The position numbers were made by a program, and so were the translations under genes. Source: Crossiella sp. S99.2 (GTDB taxonomy: Bacteria > Actinomycetota > Actinomycetes > Mycobacteriales > Pseudonocardiaceae). Taken from it: 64,000 nt of DNA. The stretch lies in contig NZ_JALMDK010000017.1 of assembly GCF_023094165.1 (NCBI RefSeq), forward strand, positions 124,001 through 188,000. The letters run 5' to 3'. This document shows positions 45,384 to 53,859 of this stretch, in pieces (position 1 is the stretch's first letter; every line of letters starts with the position of its first letter). Below the pieces are notes generated by a model. It did not search any database. It worked only from the letters and a program-made list of their open reading frames with translations, and was not told the DNA's origin.

Positions 45384-45860
45384 TTAGCAGTGAAGTGGCA
45401 CAGGCTTGCACTTTTCTGAGGTGAGCTGGGCCAGCTCGGGTGGCACCAGCGTGGTGGAGACCAGCAGCTCCTGGAACAGGTTGTCGTGCACCGTGGTGCC
45501 GGACCGCGCACCGGCTTCCGCCGGGGTCAGCCCAGGCACACCGTTGTCGGCGAGTCGCTGGCGCACGGCGATCAGCACCCGGTTGACCCGCTTCCTGGTC
45601 CAGCCGACCTCCGGTTGGAGTTCCCGCAGGGCCTGGGTGGCTTCGCGGCAGGTCACCGAGCCGTGCTCGCGGCTGACCTGGTGGTCGTCGGCGCCGACGC
45701 ACAGCTGCTTCTCCGCACGGCCGCGGCCGAACAGGATGGCGCGCCCCTCCCGCGGGGTGACCGCGATGCCGCCGGCCGGGGCCAGCGCGAACAGGGTTCC
45801 TGGCACGGCGGGCGGGATTCCGTAGGCCAGGCTGTCGTATTCGGGCCAGCGGTGGCGCAT
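45384..45860 (-). CDS. FHA-like protein, apparently internally shortened
   Basis: A 158-residue protein. It starts MRHRWPEYDSLAYGIPPAVP and leads into the FHA signature ILFGRGRAEKQLCVGADDHQ then VSREHGS, after which the expected rest of the FHA beta-sandwich is missing. The sequence continues directly with a helical C-terminal domain (LQPEVGWTRKRVNRVLIAVR ... VPPELAQLT). Full-length relatives, as I recall them, carry roughly 100 more residues between these parts, so an in-frame internal deletion is likely and phosphothreonine binding is doubtful. GGAGG lies 4-5 bases before the ATG. Confidence 0.6.
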   Translation of the reverse strand: MRHRWPEYDSLAYGIPPAVPGTLFALAPAGGIAVTPREGRAILFGRGRAEKQLCVGADDHQVSREHGSVTCREATQALRELQPEVGWTRKRVNRVLIAVRQRLADNGVPGLTPAEAGARSGTTVHDNLFQELLVSTTLVPPELAQLTSEKCKPVPLHC

Positions 45861-46002
45861 CGTTCCTCCGTCCCCGGCACGGATGACGGACTGTCCACAA
45901 TGACCGTCCACAGTGACCGTACGCAGCAGAGCGCCGGGCCGGGAAAATCTGGCTGGCCACACAGAGTTCGGCCCGGTCCGACTGTGGTTGGACAACGCGG
46001 AT

Positions 46003-46683
46003 TCAGGCGCCGTCCGTCGGCCGCGCACGAATTCCGCTGGGCACCGGGTCCAGCCCGGCCCGCATCCGCTTGCGCACGTCCTGGGCCGTGGACAGCGCCA
46101 CCCCGGCCTCCAGGGCGACCTCGCGCAGCAGGGCGCCGGGCCGGGCGGCGAACAACTCCCCCGCCCGGCGGCGTGCCTCGGCGCTGCTGACCGGGCGGGC
46201 GCGGCCATCCCGGCCGATCCGCGGGCCGCTGCCGCCCGATGCGCCGAGCCGGCGACGCGTGGTGGCCACCGTGGTCGGGGATAGACCGGCGACCTCGGCG
46301 ATGAGCCGGTCCGACCATTCCGGATAGGCACGCAAGGTCCAGGCCACGATGGCGGATCTGTCCGATGTGGACAGTGACAGTCCACCCAGCACGGCGGCGC
46401 GCGCGGCCAGCAGCACAGCCTGCCGGATGGTGCCCTCGAACAGGCACACCTCGACCTCGGTACGCGCCCCGGCCACCGCGAAGCGCAACCGGTCCAGGCC
46501 CTCGATGACCCGCGCTGTGCTGCCGTGCAACAGAATCGGCTGCGACTCGGTCAGTGTCGATGTCGGCCCGCTCTCCGCCACCCGCCGCGGGAGTATCGGT
46601 TCCGCGGGCAGTGTCGACAGGGGTACCAGCCACACCGGCAGGTCCAGCAGGTGCAGTTCCGGCCAGGACGCCAGCCGGTTCAC
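46003..46683 (-). CDS. ParB-like DNA-binding regulator, short paralogue
   Basis: A 226-residue protein with the ParB-type core (ESQPILLHGSTARVIEGLDR ... EVEVCLFEGTIRQAVLLAAR) and helix-turn-helix segments (WSDRLIAEVAGLSPTTVATT; LLREVALEAGVALSTAQDVR). It shares the same layout as the 43303-44073 product but lacks its N-terminal extension and long C-terminal helix. GTG 46683 follows GCGGG. A regulatory rather than partition role is more likely. Confidence 0.7.
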   Translation of the reverse strand: MNRLASWPELHLLDLPVWLVPLSTLPAEPILPRRVAESGPTSTLTESQPILLHGSTARVIEGLDRLRFAVAGARTEVEVCLFEGTIRQAVLLAARAAVLGGLSLSTSDRSAIVAWTLRAYPEWSDRLIAEVAGLSPTTVATTRRRLGASGGSGPRIGRDGRARPVSSAEARRRAGELFAARPGALLREVALEAGVALSTAQDVRKRMRAGLDPVPSGIRARPTDGA

Positions 46684-46807
46684 AGCGCCCGCAACCCGCG
46701 CGGCACCCAGGCCATGAACTCCAGTGCCGGCACGGTGCCCGCCGGCCGGCGGGCACCGTGGTTCCGGCCACGGACCGCGGTGCGCAGCGCCGCGGGAGAC
46801 CAGCGGG

Positions 46808-47201
46808 TCATCGGCGACCGAACCGGATGGTCACCGGGCGGCGGCGCAGCTGTGCCGGGGCGCGGTAGGCCGGGGAGGCCGGGAACGGGCAGGCGGGCGC
46901 CCGCTCATCTGACGGTGGTGGCAACGCGAGTGCCGCGGCCAGGGTGGTGCCAGGGTCGGAGCGGTACTCCCACAACACGATTCCGGGCTCGAACGGGTCC
47001 CAGCCGGCTTCCTGGCAGACGCGATGGGCGCTGGCCGCCTGGTTCGTCGGCCCAGATGGTCACCACATCGGCGTGCTCGGGCCAGCGGCGGACCGCACCG
47101 AGCAGGTTCGGGCGGTGTTTTCCGCCGAAATAGTGGAAATCCCAGCCGTCCCGGACCAGTTGGCTGAGCAGTTCGGCGACTCTGGCGCTGATCTCCGTCA
47201 T
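46808..47201 (-). pseudogene. Frameshifted hypothetical gene
   Basis: ATG 47201 begins MTEISARVAELLSQLVRDGW, then DFHYFGGKHRPNLL ... VVTIWAD; at about 47045 the protein-like reading switches frame to NQAASAHRVCQEAGWDPFEP, then GIVLWEYRSDPGTTLAAAL and ends at 46808. One extra base (on the plus strand near 47045) explains the switch. The original frame runs on to 46905 with low-quality sequence. Family unknown to me, though the FGGKHRPNLL and VLWEYRSDP stretches look conserved. Either a real pseudogene or a sequencing/assembly error. Confidence 0.65.
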
Positions 47202-47907
47202 GTGATCTGCCTTTGTCGGAGTCGGAGAATGCACGGCGGGGGCGGCGGCATCGAGGGACGGGCTGGTCCGGCTCGTCGGCGACCTGCCGGAGGGCGGTCG
47301 GGCAGTCGCGGGCGAAGGCGGACAGTGCCGGCGTCCAGGAAGATGGGCACTGTCCAGCGGACCGGACCAGCCCGCCGGGGCCGCCGGGTCGCCATCAACC
47401 CGGCGGAGCGGGTTCCGCCCGGATCGGCGGCGAGTTGACCATACCGAGTTTCCGCACCGGCACTATTGCCGGAAAAACACTCATGATCCGCACTACTCCG
47501 ACACTATTCTTCATACCGAAATCACACTCCGCCGCATACCGGAAACCAGGCCACCAATTCGCAACGCGATGGCGTCGCAAGGAAGGATCCCGATATAGCG
47601 GCACCGGCGTCAACAGCCGTATCGCGGTACATTAACTACCAGGTTGGACTGAACCCTTCCCGCACCCAGACGGCGCCGGCAGGTGCCGCCGGAGCACCCG
47701 ACCGTCAGGATTGCGCCCGCGGCGCCTGTCCACCCGCACCCTGTCCTCGGTTGGACGTCAGGTGCCGCGCTTGGCCATACCGGATCTGCTGGCGACCCGG
47801 GTTGGCCTCGTTATGCACGCTCACCGGCACTTGTCCGACAAGGGCCGTCTCGCGCATTTCTCCGCTACGTTACGAGGTCCATTGTAACGCCTGCTACATT
47901 TCTCCTC
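47202..47907. other. Long intergenic region
   Basis: About 700 nt between the frameshifted gene and the ChrB gene. The part at 47440-47660 is clearly less GC-rich than the surroundings and contains a small hairpin CCGGCA-CTAT-TGCCGG; a 72-codon minus-strand frame there (47395-47613) has no ribosome site. The last 40 nt carry the GTTAC-N10-GTAAC palindrome before the ChrB start. Confidence 0.4.
47868..47889. promoter_or_regulatory. Operator candidate before ChrB
   Basis: CGTTAC-N10-GTAACG, a perfect 6-bp-arm inverted repeat ending 18 nt before the ChrB start codon. The position over the likely promoter/TSS fits autoregulation by ChrB or a related repressor. Confidence 0.55.
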
Positions 47908-48474
47908 GTGCCAGATACCGACCAGACCACCCGCTGGCTGATCCTGGTGATCAAGCTGCCCGCGGACCCGTCCCGGCACCGGGTGGCGGTGTGGCGGGAG
48001 CTGCGCAAGGTCGGCGCGCTGTCGCTGGGTCAGGGCATCTGGGCGGTGCCGGAGGTGCCGGTGTTCGCCGACGGGGTGCGCCGCGCCCTCGATCTCACCG
48101 ACAGCGCGGGCGGTCAGGGCGTGACACTCCAGGCCACTGGGCGATCGGCGGCGGACGCGGACCGGTTCCGGGAGATGTTCACCGCGGCGCGTTCGGCGGA
48201 CTGGGTGGAGTTCCTCGCGGACTGCGGCAAGTTCGAGGACGAGATCAAGAAGGAGATCCGGATCGGCAAGTTCACCCTGGCCGAGCTGGAAGAGGAGGAG
48301 CAAAGCCTGGAGCGGTTGCGACGCTGGCACCGGGACCTGACCGCGCGCGACGTGTTCGGCGCGCCCGAGGCCGACGAGGCCGGGCACCGCCTCAAGCAGT
48401 GCGTCACCGCCTGCGAGGACTACGCCGAGCGGGTCTTCACCGCACTGCACAGCACCGGCGCGGACGGGGCATGA
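47908..48474 (+). CDS. ChrB N-terminal domain protein (chromate-resistance type regulator)
   Basis: A 188-residue protein matching the ChrB/PaaX-like N-terminal domain: WLILVIKLPADPSRHRVAVW, LRKVGALSLGQGIWAVPEVP, then a charged coiled helix (LAELEEEEQSLERLRRWHRD). ChrB proteins regulate chromate efflux; here the C-terminal catalytic half is absent, as in many actinobacterial versions. Its TGA overlaps the MFS start (ATGA), so it is cotranslated with that exporter. Confidence 0.8.
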   Translation: MPDTDQTTRWLILVIKLPADPSRHRVAVWRELRKVGALSLGQGIWAVPEVPVFADGVRRALDLTDSAGGQGVTLQATGRSAADADRFREMFTAARSADWVEFLADCGKFEDEIKKEIRIGKFTLAELEEEEQSLERLRRWHRDLTARDVFGAPEADEAGHRLKQCVTACEDYAERVFTALHSTGADGA

Positions 48475-49640
48475 CCGCGCCAAAGCGGGCCATGTGGCCG
48501 TTGTACGCCGCCGGGTTCACCACCTCCTTCGGCGCGCACGGCATCGCCGCCAACCTGGGCGGCTCGGCCGAGGACGCGGTCACCTCGCTGCTGGTGCTGG
48601 GCGGGCTGCTCGCCCTCTACGACGGCGCGGAAGTGCTGCTCAAGCCGGTCTTCGGCACACTCGCCGACCGGGTCGGCGGCAAACCGGTGCTACTCGGCGG
48701 CCTGATCGCCTTCGCCTCGGCCTCCGCGCTCTACGCCGTCGCGGACAGTCCGGGCTGGCTGTGGGCAGCCCGTCTCGGCCAGGGCGCGGCGGCCTCCGCC
48801 TTCTCCCCCGCGGCCGCCGCGATGGTCGCCCGGCTCAACCCGGCGGCCAAACGTGGTCGCGCCTTCGGCAGCTACGGCTTCTACAAGTCCATCGGCTACA
48901 CCCTCGGCCCACTGCTCGGCGGCGTCCTCGCCTGGGCGGGTGGCCTGCAATTGCTGTTCACCGTCATGGCCGGGTGCGCGGTGATCGTCGCGATCTGGGC
49001 CGCCGTCGCCGTGCCCACCGTGCCACCGCTGCCCCGCGCCCGGCAGACCGTCGCCGACCTCGCCCGCCGCCTGGCCGACCGCGGATTCCTCGCCCCGACC
49101 ACCGCGCTCGCCGCCGCCACCGCCGCGCTGTCGGTCGGTGTGGGCTTCCTGCCGGTTTCCGGCGCGGCGGCCGGACTCGGCGCCATCGCCACCGGCGCCG
49201 CGGTCTCCGTGCTGGCCGCCACCGCCGCGCTCGTCCAGCCCTGGGCCGGTCGTGCCCTGGACGCCGGCCGGCTCAGCACCCGCACCGGACTGCTCGCCGG
49301 GTTGCTCATCACCGCCGCCGGACTTGGCGCCGCGGCCCTGCCCGGCCTGACCGGTGTGCTGCTGGCCGCCGCCCTCATCGGCGGCGGCACCGGGCTGATC
49401 ACCCCGCTCGGCTTCGCCGCCCTGGCCGCCGCCACCCCGGAGGCACGTATGGGCCAGACCATGGGCGCGGCCGAACTGGGCCGCGAACTCGGCGACGCCG
49501 GGGGCCCGCTGCTCGTCGCGGGCGTGGCCACGCTGACCACCCTGGCCGTCGGCTACGCGGCCCTGGCCGTGCTGCTGGCCGTGATCCCATTGCCGGCACT
49601 GCTGAAACGTCGGCGCGCCATCTCGACGGAACGGCCTTGA
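48471..49640 (+). CDS. MFS transporter paired with ChrB
   Basis: A 389-residue major facilitator with 12 hydrophobic segments; motif A appears as GTLADRVGGKPVLLGG after TM2 and RGRAFGSYGFYKSIGY after TM4. The partnership with a ChrB-domain gene is recurrent in actinobacteria and suggests efflux of an oxyanion or metalloid. The downstream MerR promoter begins within its stop codon. Confidence 0.88.
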   Translation: MTAPKRAMWPLYAAGFTTSFGAHGIAANLGGSAEDAVTSLLVLGGLLALYDGAEVLLKPVFGTLADRVGGKPVLLGGLIAFASASALYAVADSPGWLWAARLGQGAAASAFSPAAAAMVARLNPAAKRGRAFGSYGFYKSIGYTLGPLLGGVLAWAGGLQLLFTVMAGCAVIVAIWAAVAVPTVPPLPRARQTVADLARRLADRGFLAPTTALAAATAALSVGVGFLPVSGAAAGLGAIATGAAVSVLAATAALVQPWAGRALDAGRLSTRTGLLAGLLITAAGLGAAALPGLTGVLLAAALIGGGTGLITPLGFAALAAATPEARMGQTMGAAELGRELGDAGGPLLVAGVATLTTLAVGYAALAVLLAVIPLPALLKRRRAISTERP

Positions 49641-49667
49641 CCTTCGAGTCGAGGTGAAGGTTTACCG
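49637..49667 (+). promoter_or_regulatory. MerR-type promoter
   Basis: -35 TTGACC (49637-49642), a 19-nt spacer and -10 TTACCG (49662-49667). The spacer contains the inverted repeat ACCTTC-N10-GAAGGT. The overlong 19-nt spacer with a centred dyad is the hallmark of MerR-activated promoters. The -35 box overlaps the MFS stop codon. Confidence 0.8.
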
Positions 49668-49683
49668 TCAACGGGTGCGCACC

Positions 49684-50277
49684 ATGCGGATCTCCCAGCT
49701 CGCCGAACACACCGGCGTCCCCGCGAGCACCCTGCGGTTCTACGAGACCGCGGGACTGCTGCCCGCCGAACGGACCCCGGCCGGCTACCGCCGCTACGGC
49801 CAGGACTCGGTGCGGCGGCTGGAATTCATCGGCGCGGCCCAGCACCTCGGGCTGCCGTTGGCCGAGATCGCCGACCTGCTGGTGCGGTGGGAATCCGGCT
49901 CCTGCACGCAGGTCAAGGATGAGCTGCGGCCCCGGGTCGCCGACCGGATCGCCGAGGCCGGGCACCGCGCGGCCGAGCTGGACCGGTTCACCGCGGTGCT
50001 GCGTCAGGCGCTGGCGCACCTGACCGAGCTGCCCGACCGCAGTGGCCGCTGCGACCCGCGCTGCACCTTCCTCAGCTCCCCGACGACGGAGCGGTGGCGG
50101 GCAGCCCCGGTGGCGTGTTCGCTGACCGGGGACGGCGTCGCCGAGCGGGCGGAGCAGTGGCGGCACTTGCTCTCCGGCGCGGTGGCCGAGACGATCGTGG
50201 ACGGGGTGCGCCTGGAGGTGCGTGCGCCCGCCGAGGCAGCCGAGCTGCTCGCCGGGTTGTTCACCCCGGCCGCCTGA
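49684..50277 (+). CDS. MerR family regulator
   Basis: A 197-residue MerR protein: helix-turn-helix MRISQLAEHTGVPASTLRFY, ETAGLLPAERTPAGYRRYG, long dimer helix, and a C-terminal effector part with cysteines (SGSCTQVKDELRPRV; RCDPRCTFLSS) that could bind a metal or metalloid. It is preceded by its own MerR-type promoter only ~10 nt upstream, so autoregulation and a near-leaderless mRNA are likely. The transporter follows 25 nt later. Confidence 0.9.
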   Translation: MRISQLAEHTGVPASTLRFYETAGLLPAERTPAGYRRYGQDSVRRLEFIGAAQHLGLPLAEIADLLVRWESGSCTQVKDELRPRVADRIAEAGHRAAELDRFTAVLRQALAHLTELPDRSGRCDPRCTFLSSPTTERWRAAPVACSLTGDGVAERAEQWRHLLSGAVAETIVDGVRLEVRAPAEAAELLAGLFTPAA

Positions 50278-50302
50278 TCGCCGCACCCGCGAGGAGTTCG
50301 CG

Positions 50303-51277
50303 TTGTCCCAGTCGTCTGGCCTGGTCGCGGGCATGGAACGGCACCAGGTCGCCGTCTACCTGGGCGCACTGGCCGCCGGTGCACTGGCGGGCTGGGCCGT
50401 CCCTGCGGTGGGGCCGGGGCTGGAACTGGCCATCAACCCGGTGCTCGCGGCCCTGCTCTACCTGACCTTCCTGCAGGTGCCCGCCGCCGAACTCGGCCGC
50501 TCGCTGCGGGATGGCCGGTTCCTGGCCGCCGCGCTGGTGGTCAACTTCGTGGTGGTGCCGCTGGTGGTCGCGACGATGTTCGTCTTCCTCCCGGCCGAGC
50601 CCGCGCTGCGGCTGGGAGTGCTGCTGGTGTTGCTGACCCCGTGCGTGGACTACGTGATCGTCTTCAGCGGCCTGGCCGGCGGCAGCAGTCGCCGACTGCT
50701 CGCGGCCACGCCGCTGTTGCTGCTCGCGCAGCTGATCCTGTTGCCGGGCTTGCTGTTGCTGTTCCTGGGCGCCGAACTGGCCGAGGTGGTCGAGGCCGGC
50801 CCGTTCGCCGAGGCGTTCCTGGTGCTGATCGTCATCCCGCTGACGCTGGCCTGGCTCACCCAGACCTGGGCGGCCCGGCGCGACTCTGGGCGCAGGGTCG
50901 TCGAGGCACTGGGGACGGCCATGGTGCCGCTGATGGCGATGACCCTGCTGGCGGTGGTGGCCTCCCAGGTGCCCAAGCTCGACCGGGGCCTGGGCCAGGT
51001 GGCCGCGGTGGTGCCGTGCTACGTGCTCTTCCTGGTGGTGATGGCCTTCGCGGGACTCGGCATCGCGCGGTTGTTCCGCCTGGACATCCCGGCCGGGCGG
51101 GCGATCGTGTTCAGCGGCGCCACCCGCAACTCCCTGGTCGTGCTCCCCCTCGCACTGGCGTTGCCCGACGCCTTGGCCATCGCCGCGGTGGTCGTGGTCA
51201 CCCAGACCCTGGTCGAGGTGGTCGGGATGGTGGTCTACGTCCGGGTCCTGCCCCGGCTGCTGCCCACGACCGGTTAG
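50303..51277 (+). CDS. Arsenic-resistance/bile acid:Na+ symporter superfamily transporter
   Basis: A 324-residue membrane protein with about 10 hydrophobic helices. The segment LLTPCVDYVIVFSGLAGGSS carries the Pro-Cys pair found in ACR3-type arsenite efflux proteins of the BASS superfamily. TTG 50303 has GAGGAG six bases upstream; ATG 50336 is an alternative. Position behind a Cys-rich MerR regulator and the ChrB/MFS pair suggests a metalloid resistance island. Substrate is not proven by sequence. Confidence 0.8.
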   Translation: MSQSSGLVAGMERHQVAVYLGALAAGALAGWAVPAVGPGLELAINPVLAALLYLTFLQVPAAELGRSLRDGRFLAAALVVNFVVVPLVVATMFVFLPAEPALRLGVLLVLLTPCVDYVIVFSGLAGGSSRRLLAATPLLLLAQLILLPGLLLLFLGAELAEVVEAGPFAEAFLVLIVIPLTLAWLTQTWAARRDSGRRVVEALGTAMVPLMAMTLLAVVASQVPKLDRGLGQVAAVVPCYVLFLVVMAFAGLGIARLFRLDIPAGRAIVFSGATRNSLVVLPLALALPDALAIAAVVVVTQTLVEVVGMVVYVRVLPRLLPTTG

Positions 51278-51307
51278 CGCCGGCAGGCAAGCTCGCGGGC
51301 GCCGAAC

Positions 51308-51664
51308 TCACGCGGCCTTGGCGGCCGGCCGGGCCCGGACCAGGGTGGCGAACAGAATCGCGCCCGCCGCGCACAGCAGTAGCACCAGCGCGTCGTGCCG
51401 GGACTGCGCGGTGAACTCCAGCGTTCCGTGACCGCCCAGCACAAATCCGGTGTGCACGCACCAGCCGAACGCGGCGGTGACCAGGGTGGCCCCCGCGGTG
51501 CTCAGCAACGCGAGGACGTCGACGACCACCACGATGCCGAGCACCGACAGCACCGGCTGGGCGGTGGCGCCGAGGGCGCGGGCGATCAGGACCGTCACCA
51601 CGGCCAGGGTCATGCCCAGCGGCATGCCGAATCCACCGGGGACAACTGGAGGCTGAGTGCGCAT
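51308..51664 (-). CDS. Small integral membrane protein
   Basis: A 118-residue protein with four hydrophobic segments (PLGMTLAVVTVLIARALG; VLSVLGIVVVVDVLALLS; ATLVTAAFGWCVHTGFVL; ALVLLLCAAGAILFATLV). It starts 4 nt after the PhoU stop on the same strand, so it is in the PhoU operon. It resembles small DUF4118-like membrane modules but the match is not certain. Confidence 0.7.
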   Translation of the reverse strand: MRTQPPVVPGGFGMPLGMTLAVVTVLIARALGATAQPVLSVLGIVVVVDVLALLSTAGATLVTAAFGWCVHTGFVLGGHGTLEFTAQSRHDALVLLLCAAGAILFATLVRARPAAKAA

Positions 51665-51668
51665 GCGG

Positions 51669-52370
51669 TCAGTGCAGCCCGCGCGCGGCCAGGACTGAAG
51701 GGGCCCTGACGCGATCCGTACGCGGCGGCACGATTTCCTTACCGGTCTCCACAAACGCGGTGCGTTCGGCCACCGCGACCGCGTGATCGGCGAAGCGCTC
51801 GTAGTAGCGGCTGAGCAGAGTGGCTTCCACCGCGGCCGACACCCCGAAGGTCCACTTCCGGTAGCCGATCAGGGCGAACAGGGACTGGTGCAGCTCATCC
51901 ATTTCCGCGTCCGCCTCCCCCAGGCTGCGGGCCAGGCTCAGATCCCGCTCGCGCACGACCTTGCCAGTGGTGCCGGCCATCCGGACCGCGATCGAGCCCA
52001 TCCGCTCGAACCGGGACCACAGCGGCACGGGCAGCACCGGTTCCGGGTGGCGGCGCAACACGGCCAGCGCGACGTGGTGGGCCAGCTCGCCCATCCGCTC
52101 CACATGTTCGGCCGAGCGCAACGCGGTCACGATCACCCGCAGGTCCTTGGCCACCGGCGATTGCAGGGCCAGCAAGGTCTGCGCGTCCTGCTCGATCCGG
52201 GTTCTGGTCTGGTTGACGGTCGCCTCGTCGGCGATCACCTGCTCGGCCAGGCGAATGTCCCCGTCGAGGAGTGCGTCGGTGGCGCGGCGCATGGCCAGGG
52301 CGGCCTGATCGCACATCCGGGCGAGTTGGAGCACCAGCACGTCCAGCCGGTGGTGGAACGCATCCCGCAT
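51669..52370 (-). CDS. phoU: PhoU-like phosphate signalling regulator
   Basis: A 233-residue all-helical protein with the two PhoU repeats: residues ~1-110 (MRDAFHHRLDVLVLQLARMC ... VAKDLRVIVTALRSAEHVER) and ~115-215 (SRYYERFADHAVAVAER). PhoU restrains PhoR/PstSCAB signalling. No pst or phoR genes are in the window, so this may be a second, stand-alone PhoU. ATG at 52370. A small membrane protein gene follows 4 nt downstream. Confidence 0.93.
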   Translation of the reverse strand: MRDAFHHRLDVLVLQLARMCDQAALAMRRATDALLDGDIRLAEQVIADEATVNQTRTRIEQDAQTLLALQSPVAKDLRVIVTALRSAEHVERMGELAHHVALAVLRRHPEPVLPVPLWSRFERMGSIAVRMAGTTGKVVRERDLSLARSLGEADAEMDELHQSLFALIGYRKWTFGVSAAVEATLLSRYYERFADHAVAVAERTAFVETGKEIVPPRTDRVRAPSVLAARGLH

Positions 52371-52373
52371 GGG

Positions 52374-52714
52374 TCACGCCTTTCGATGTCCTCGGCCGCG
52401 ACCGGGAGTACGGCCGGTCGTTCCGGCGCCCGGATACCGAGGTAATCCGCTGCGCCGGGGCCAGGCAAGACATCGCGGGCCGAACTTACGCGTTCCTTCC
52501 GCCGGGCTCGCCCGCTGGTTCCGCGGCATCCGCTGCCGCAGGTACTCGGACTCGAGCCCGGCGATCAGCACGAACACCTGCGTCACTCATCGCGCAACCG
52601 CACCAAGTCCAGCGCCTGGTTCTGCCAAAGCTCGATCCACAATGGACAGATATCGGCGATCGGCACCGGCTGCTCCGGGGACTGGTATGGCTCGGGCAAG
52701 GCGAGAAAGCGCAC
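52374..52714 (-). other. Two overlapping small frames or a decayed gene
   Basis: The 408-nt gap before PhoU (52371-52778) holds a 43-codon frame from GTG 52714 (VRFLALPEPYQSPEQPVPIA, ending LDLVRLRDE at 52583) that overlaps by GTGA a second frame from GTG 52586 (VTQVFVLIAGLESEYLRQRM ..., ending 52374). Both begin protein-like; the second becomes Arg/Gly/Pro-rich. They may be coupled micro-genes or one gene broken by a frameshift near 52585. No ribosome site for the first. Family unknown. Confidence 0.3.
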
Positions 52715-52778
52715 GTCCTGAACGGCTCAACGCGGTACCGCACCGTCGCCATGACCAGCCGCGGCGCGATAGGAATGG

Positions 52779-53735
52779 TCAGAAGGGGGCGGCTTTGAGG
52801 ATCGTGGCCGTCCGGTAGTCGCTGTTACCGTTCTTGGTCAGTCGGAGCAGCGGGATCGTCCTGAGATCGCTCTTGCTGATTCCGATCGACCAGGGGCCTT
52901 GATCGGCGAGCGGGTCCTGGAGTTTGCGGTACTCGCAGTCCCGGGTGAAGCCGCGGCGCTGCGGGTCGAAGTCGTTGCCGAACTTGTAGTACAGCTCGAA
53001 CGGGCCGGACAGGCCGGACAGGGTCGCCGTGCTGTCGCCACGCACGAAGACGCTGGCGCGCGGCTTGGCCGGGTCGCCGCCGACCACCGCCGACACCACG
53101 GCGTCCAGCTTGCCGCTGTTGTTGGTGATGGTCACCGTGGTTGAGCCGCCGGGGCCACGCTGCAGGACCTCGCCGTCACGCGGCCTGCGGGTCTCGAGTT
53201 CGGGCATGGCCGGTTCGGGCGGTTCGGGGAAGCCGGTGAACTGGACGCCGACTTTGCCGAATTCCCCTGGCAGGGCCCGCACAACCGCGTTGCCCAGTGC
53301 CTGCCTGGTGTTCACCTTGGCCTGGTGCAGGCGGAGCGCCTCCGGGACGGGCAGGCCGCAGGAGTTGTTGCCGCCGCCGGTGGCGGGGGTGCGCAGGTCC
53401 TCCTTGGTGGCGAAGGAGGAGAGGTGATCCGTCAGTTCCCGGTGCGGCACGGCGGCGGCCTTGGGCGGGCGGAACTTGCCGAATTCGGTGTGCTGCGCGC
53501 GCAACGCGGTGCTGAGCTGGACCCGGATCTGGTTGAGCTGCTCCAGGGTGGTGGCCGGGTTCAGCTGCTCGGTGAGCGGGCGGGCCGCGTCCACCAGGCC
53601 GGTGAGTTTCTGCTGGTAGTCCGCGACACTCAGTTCGGGCGGACCGGACGGTGCGGGTGACTTCTCGGGCCCGCCGCAGGCGGTGATGGTCAGCATCAGG
53701 GCGCAGGCGGTGGCGCGGATGAACGGACTCCCCAT
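52779..53735 (-). CDS. Secreted lipoprotein of unknown function
   Basis: A 318-residue protein with a lipobox (LTITACGG, acylated Cys20) and therefore probably anchored to the outer face of the membrane. The N-terminal half is helical (YQQKLTGLVDAARPLTEQLN), the C-terminal half beta-rich with a vWF/Ig-like feel (STTVTITNNSGKLDAVVSAV) and one pair of cysteines. No named family recognised. ATG at 53735; it is divergent from the truncated hydrolase gene. Confidence 0.8.
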   Translation of the reverse strand: MGSPFIRATACALMLTITACGGPEKSPAPSGPPELSVADYQQKLTGLVDAARPLTEQLNPATTLEQLNQIRVQLSTALRAQHTEFGKFRPPKAAAVPHRELTDHLSSFATKEDLRTPATGGGNNSCGLPVPEALRLHQAKVNTRQALGNAVVRALPGEFGKVGVQFTGFPEPPEPAMPELETRRPRDGEVLQRGPGGSTTVTITNNSGKLDAVVSAVVGGDPAKPRASVFVRGDSTATLSGLSGPFELYYKFGNDFDPQRRGFTRDCEYRKLQDPLADQGPWSIGISKSDLRTIPLLRLTKNGNSDYRTATILKAAPF

Positions 53736-53859
53736 CCGTTCAGTCTAGTGCGCTAGGGCATTCGCCGTCCGGGAAACGCGCTGTCCGGCCAGGTGTCGAT
53801 CCGGGCGGGAACCGTTCGTGTAGTGGGCAGAAGGCAGCACCGCCCAAGGAGGCTCGATC

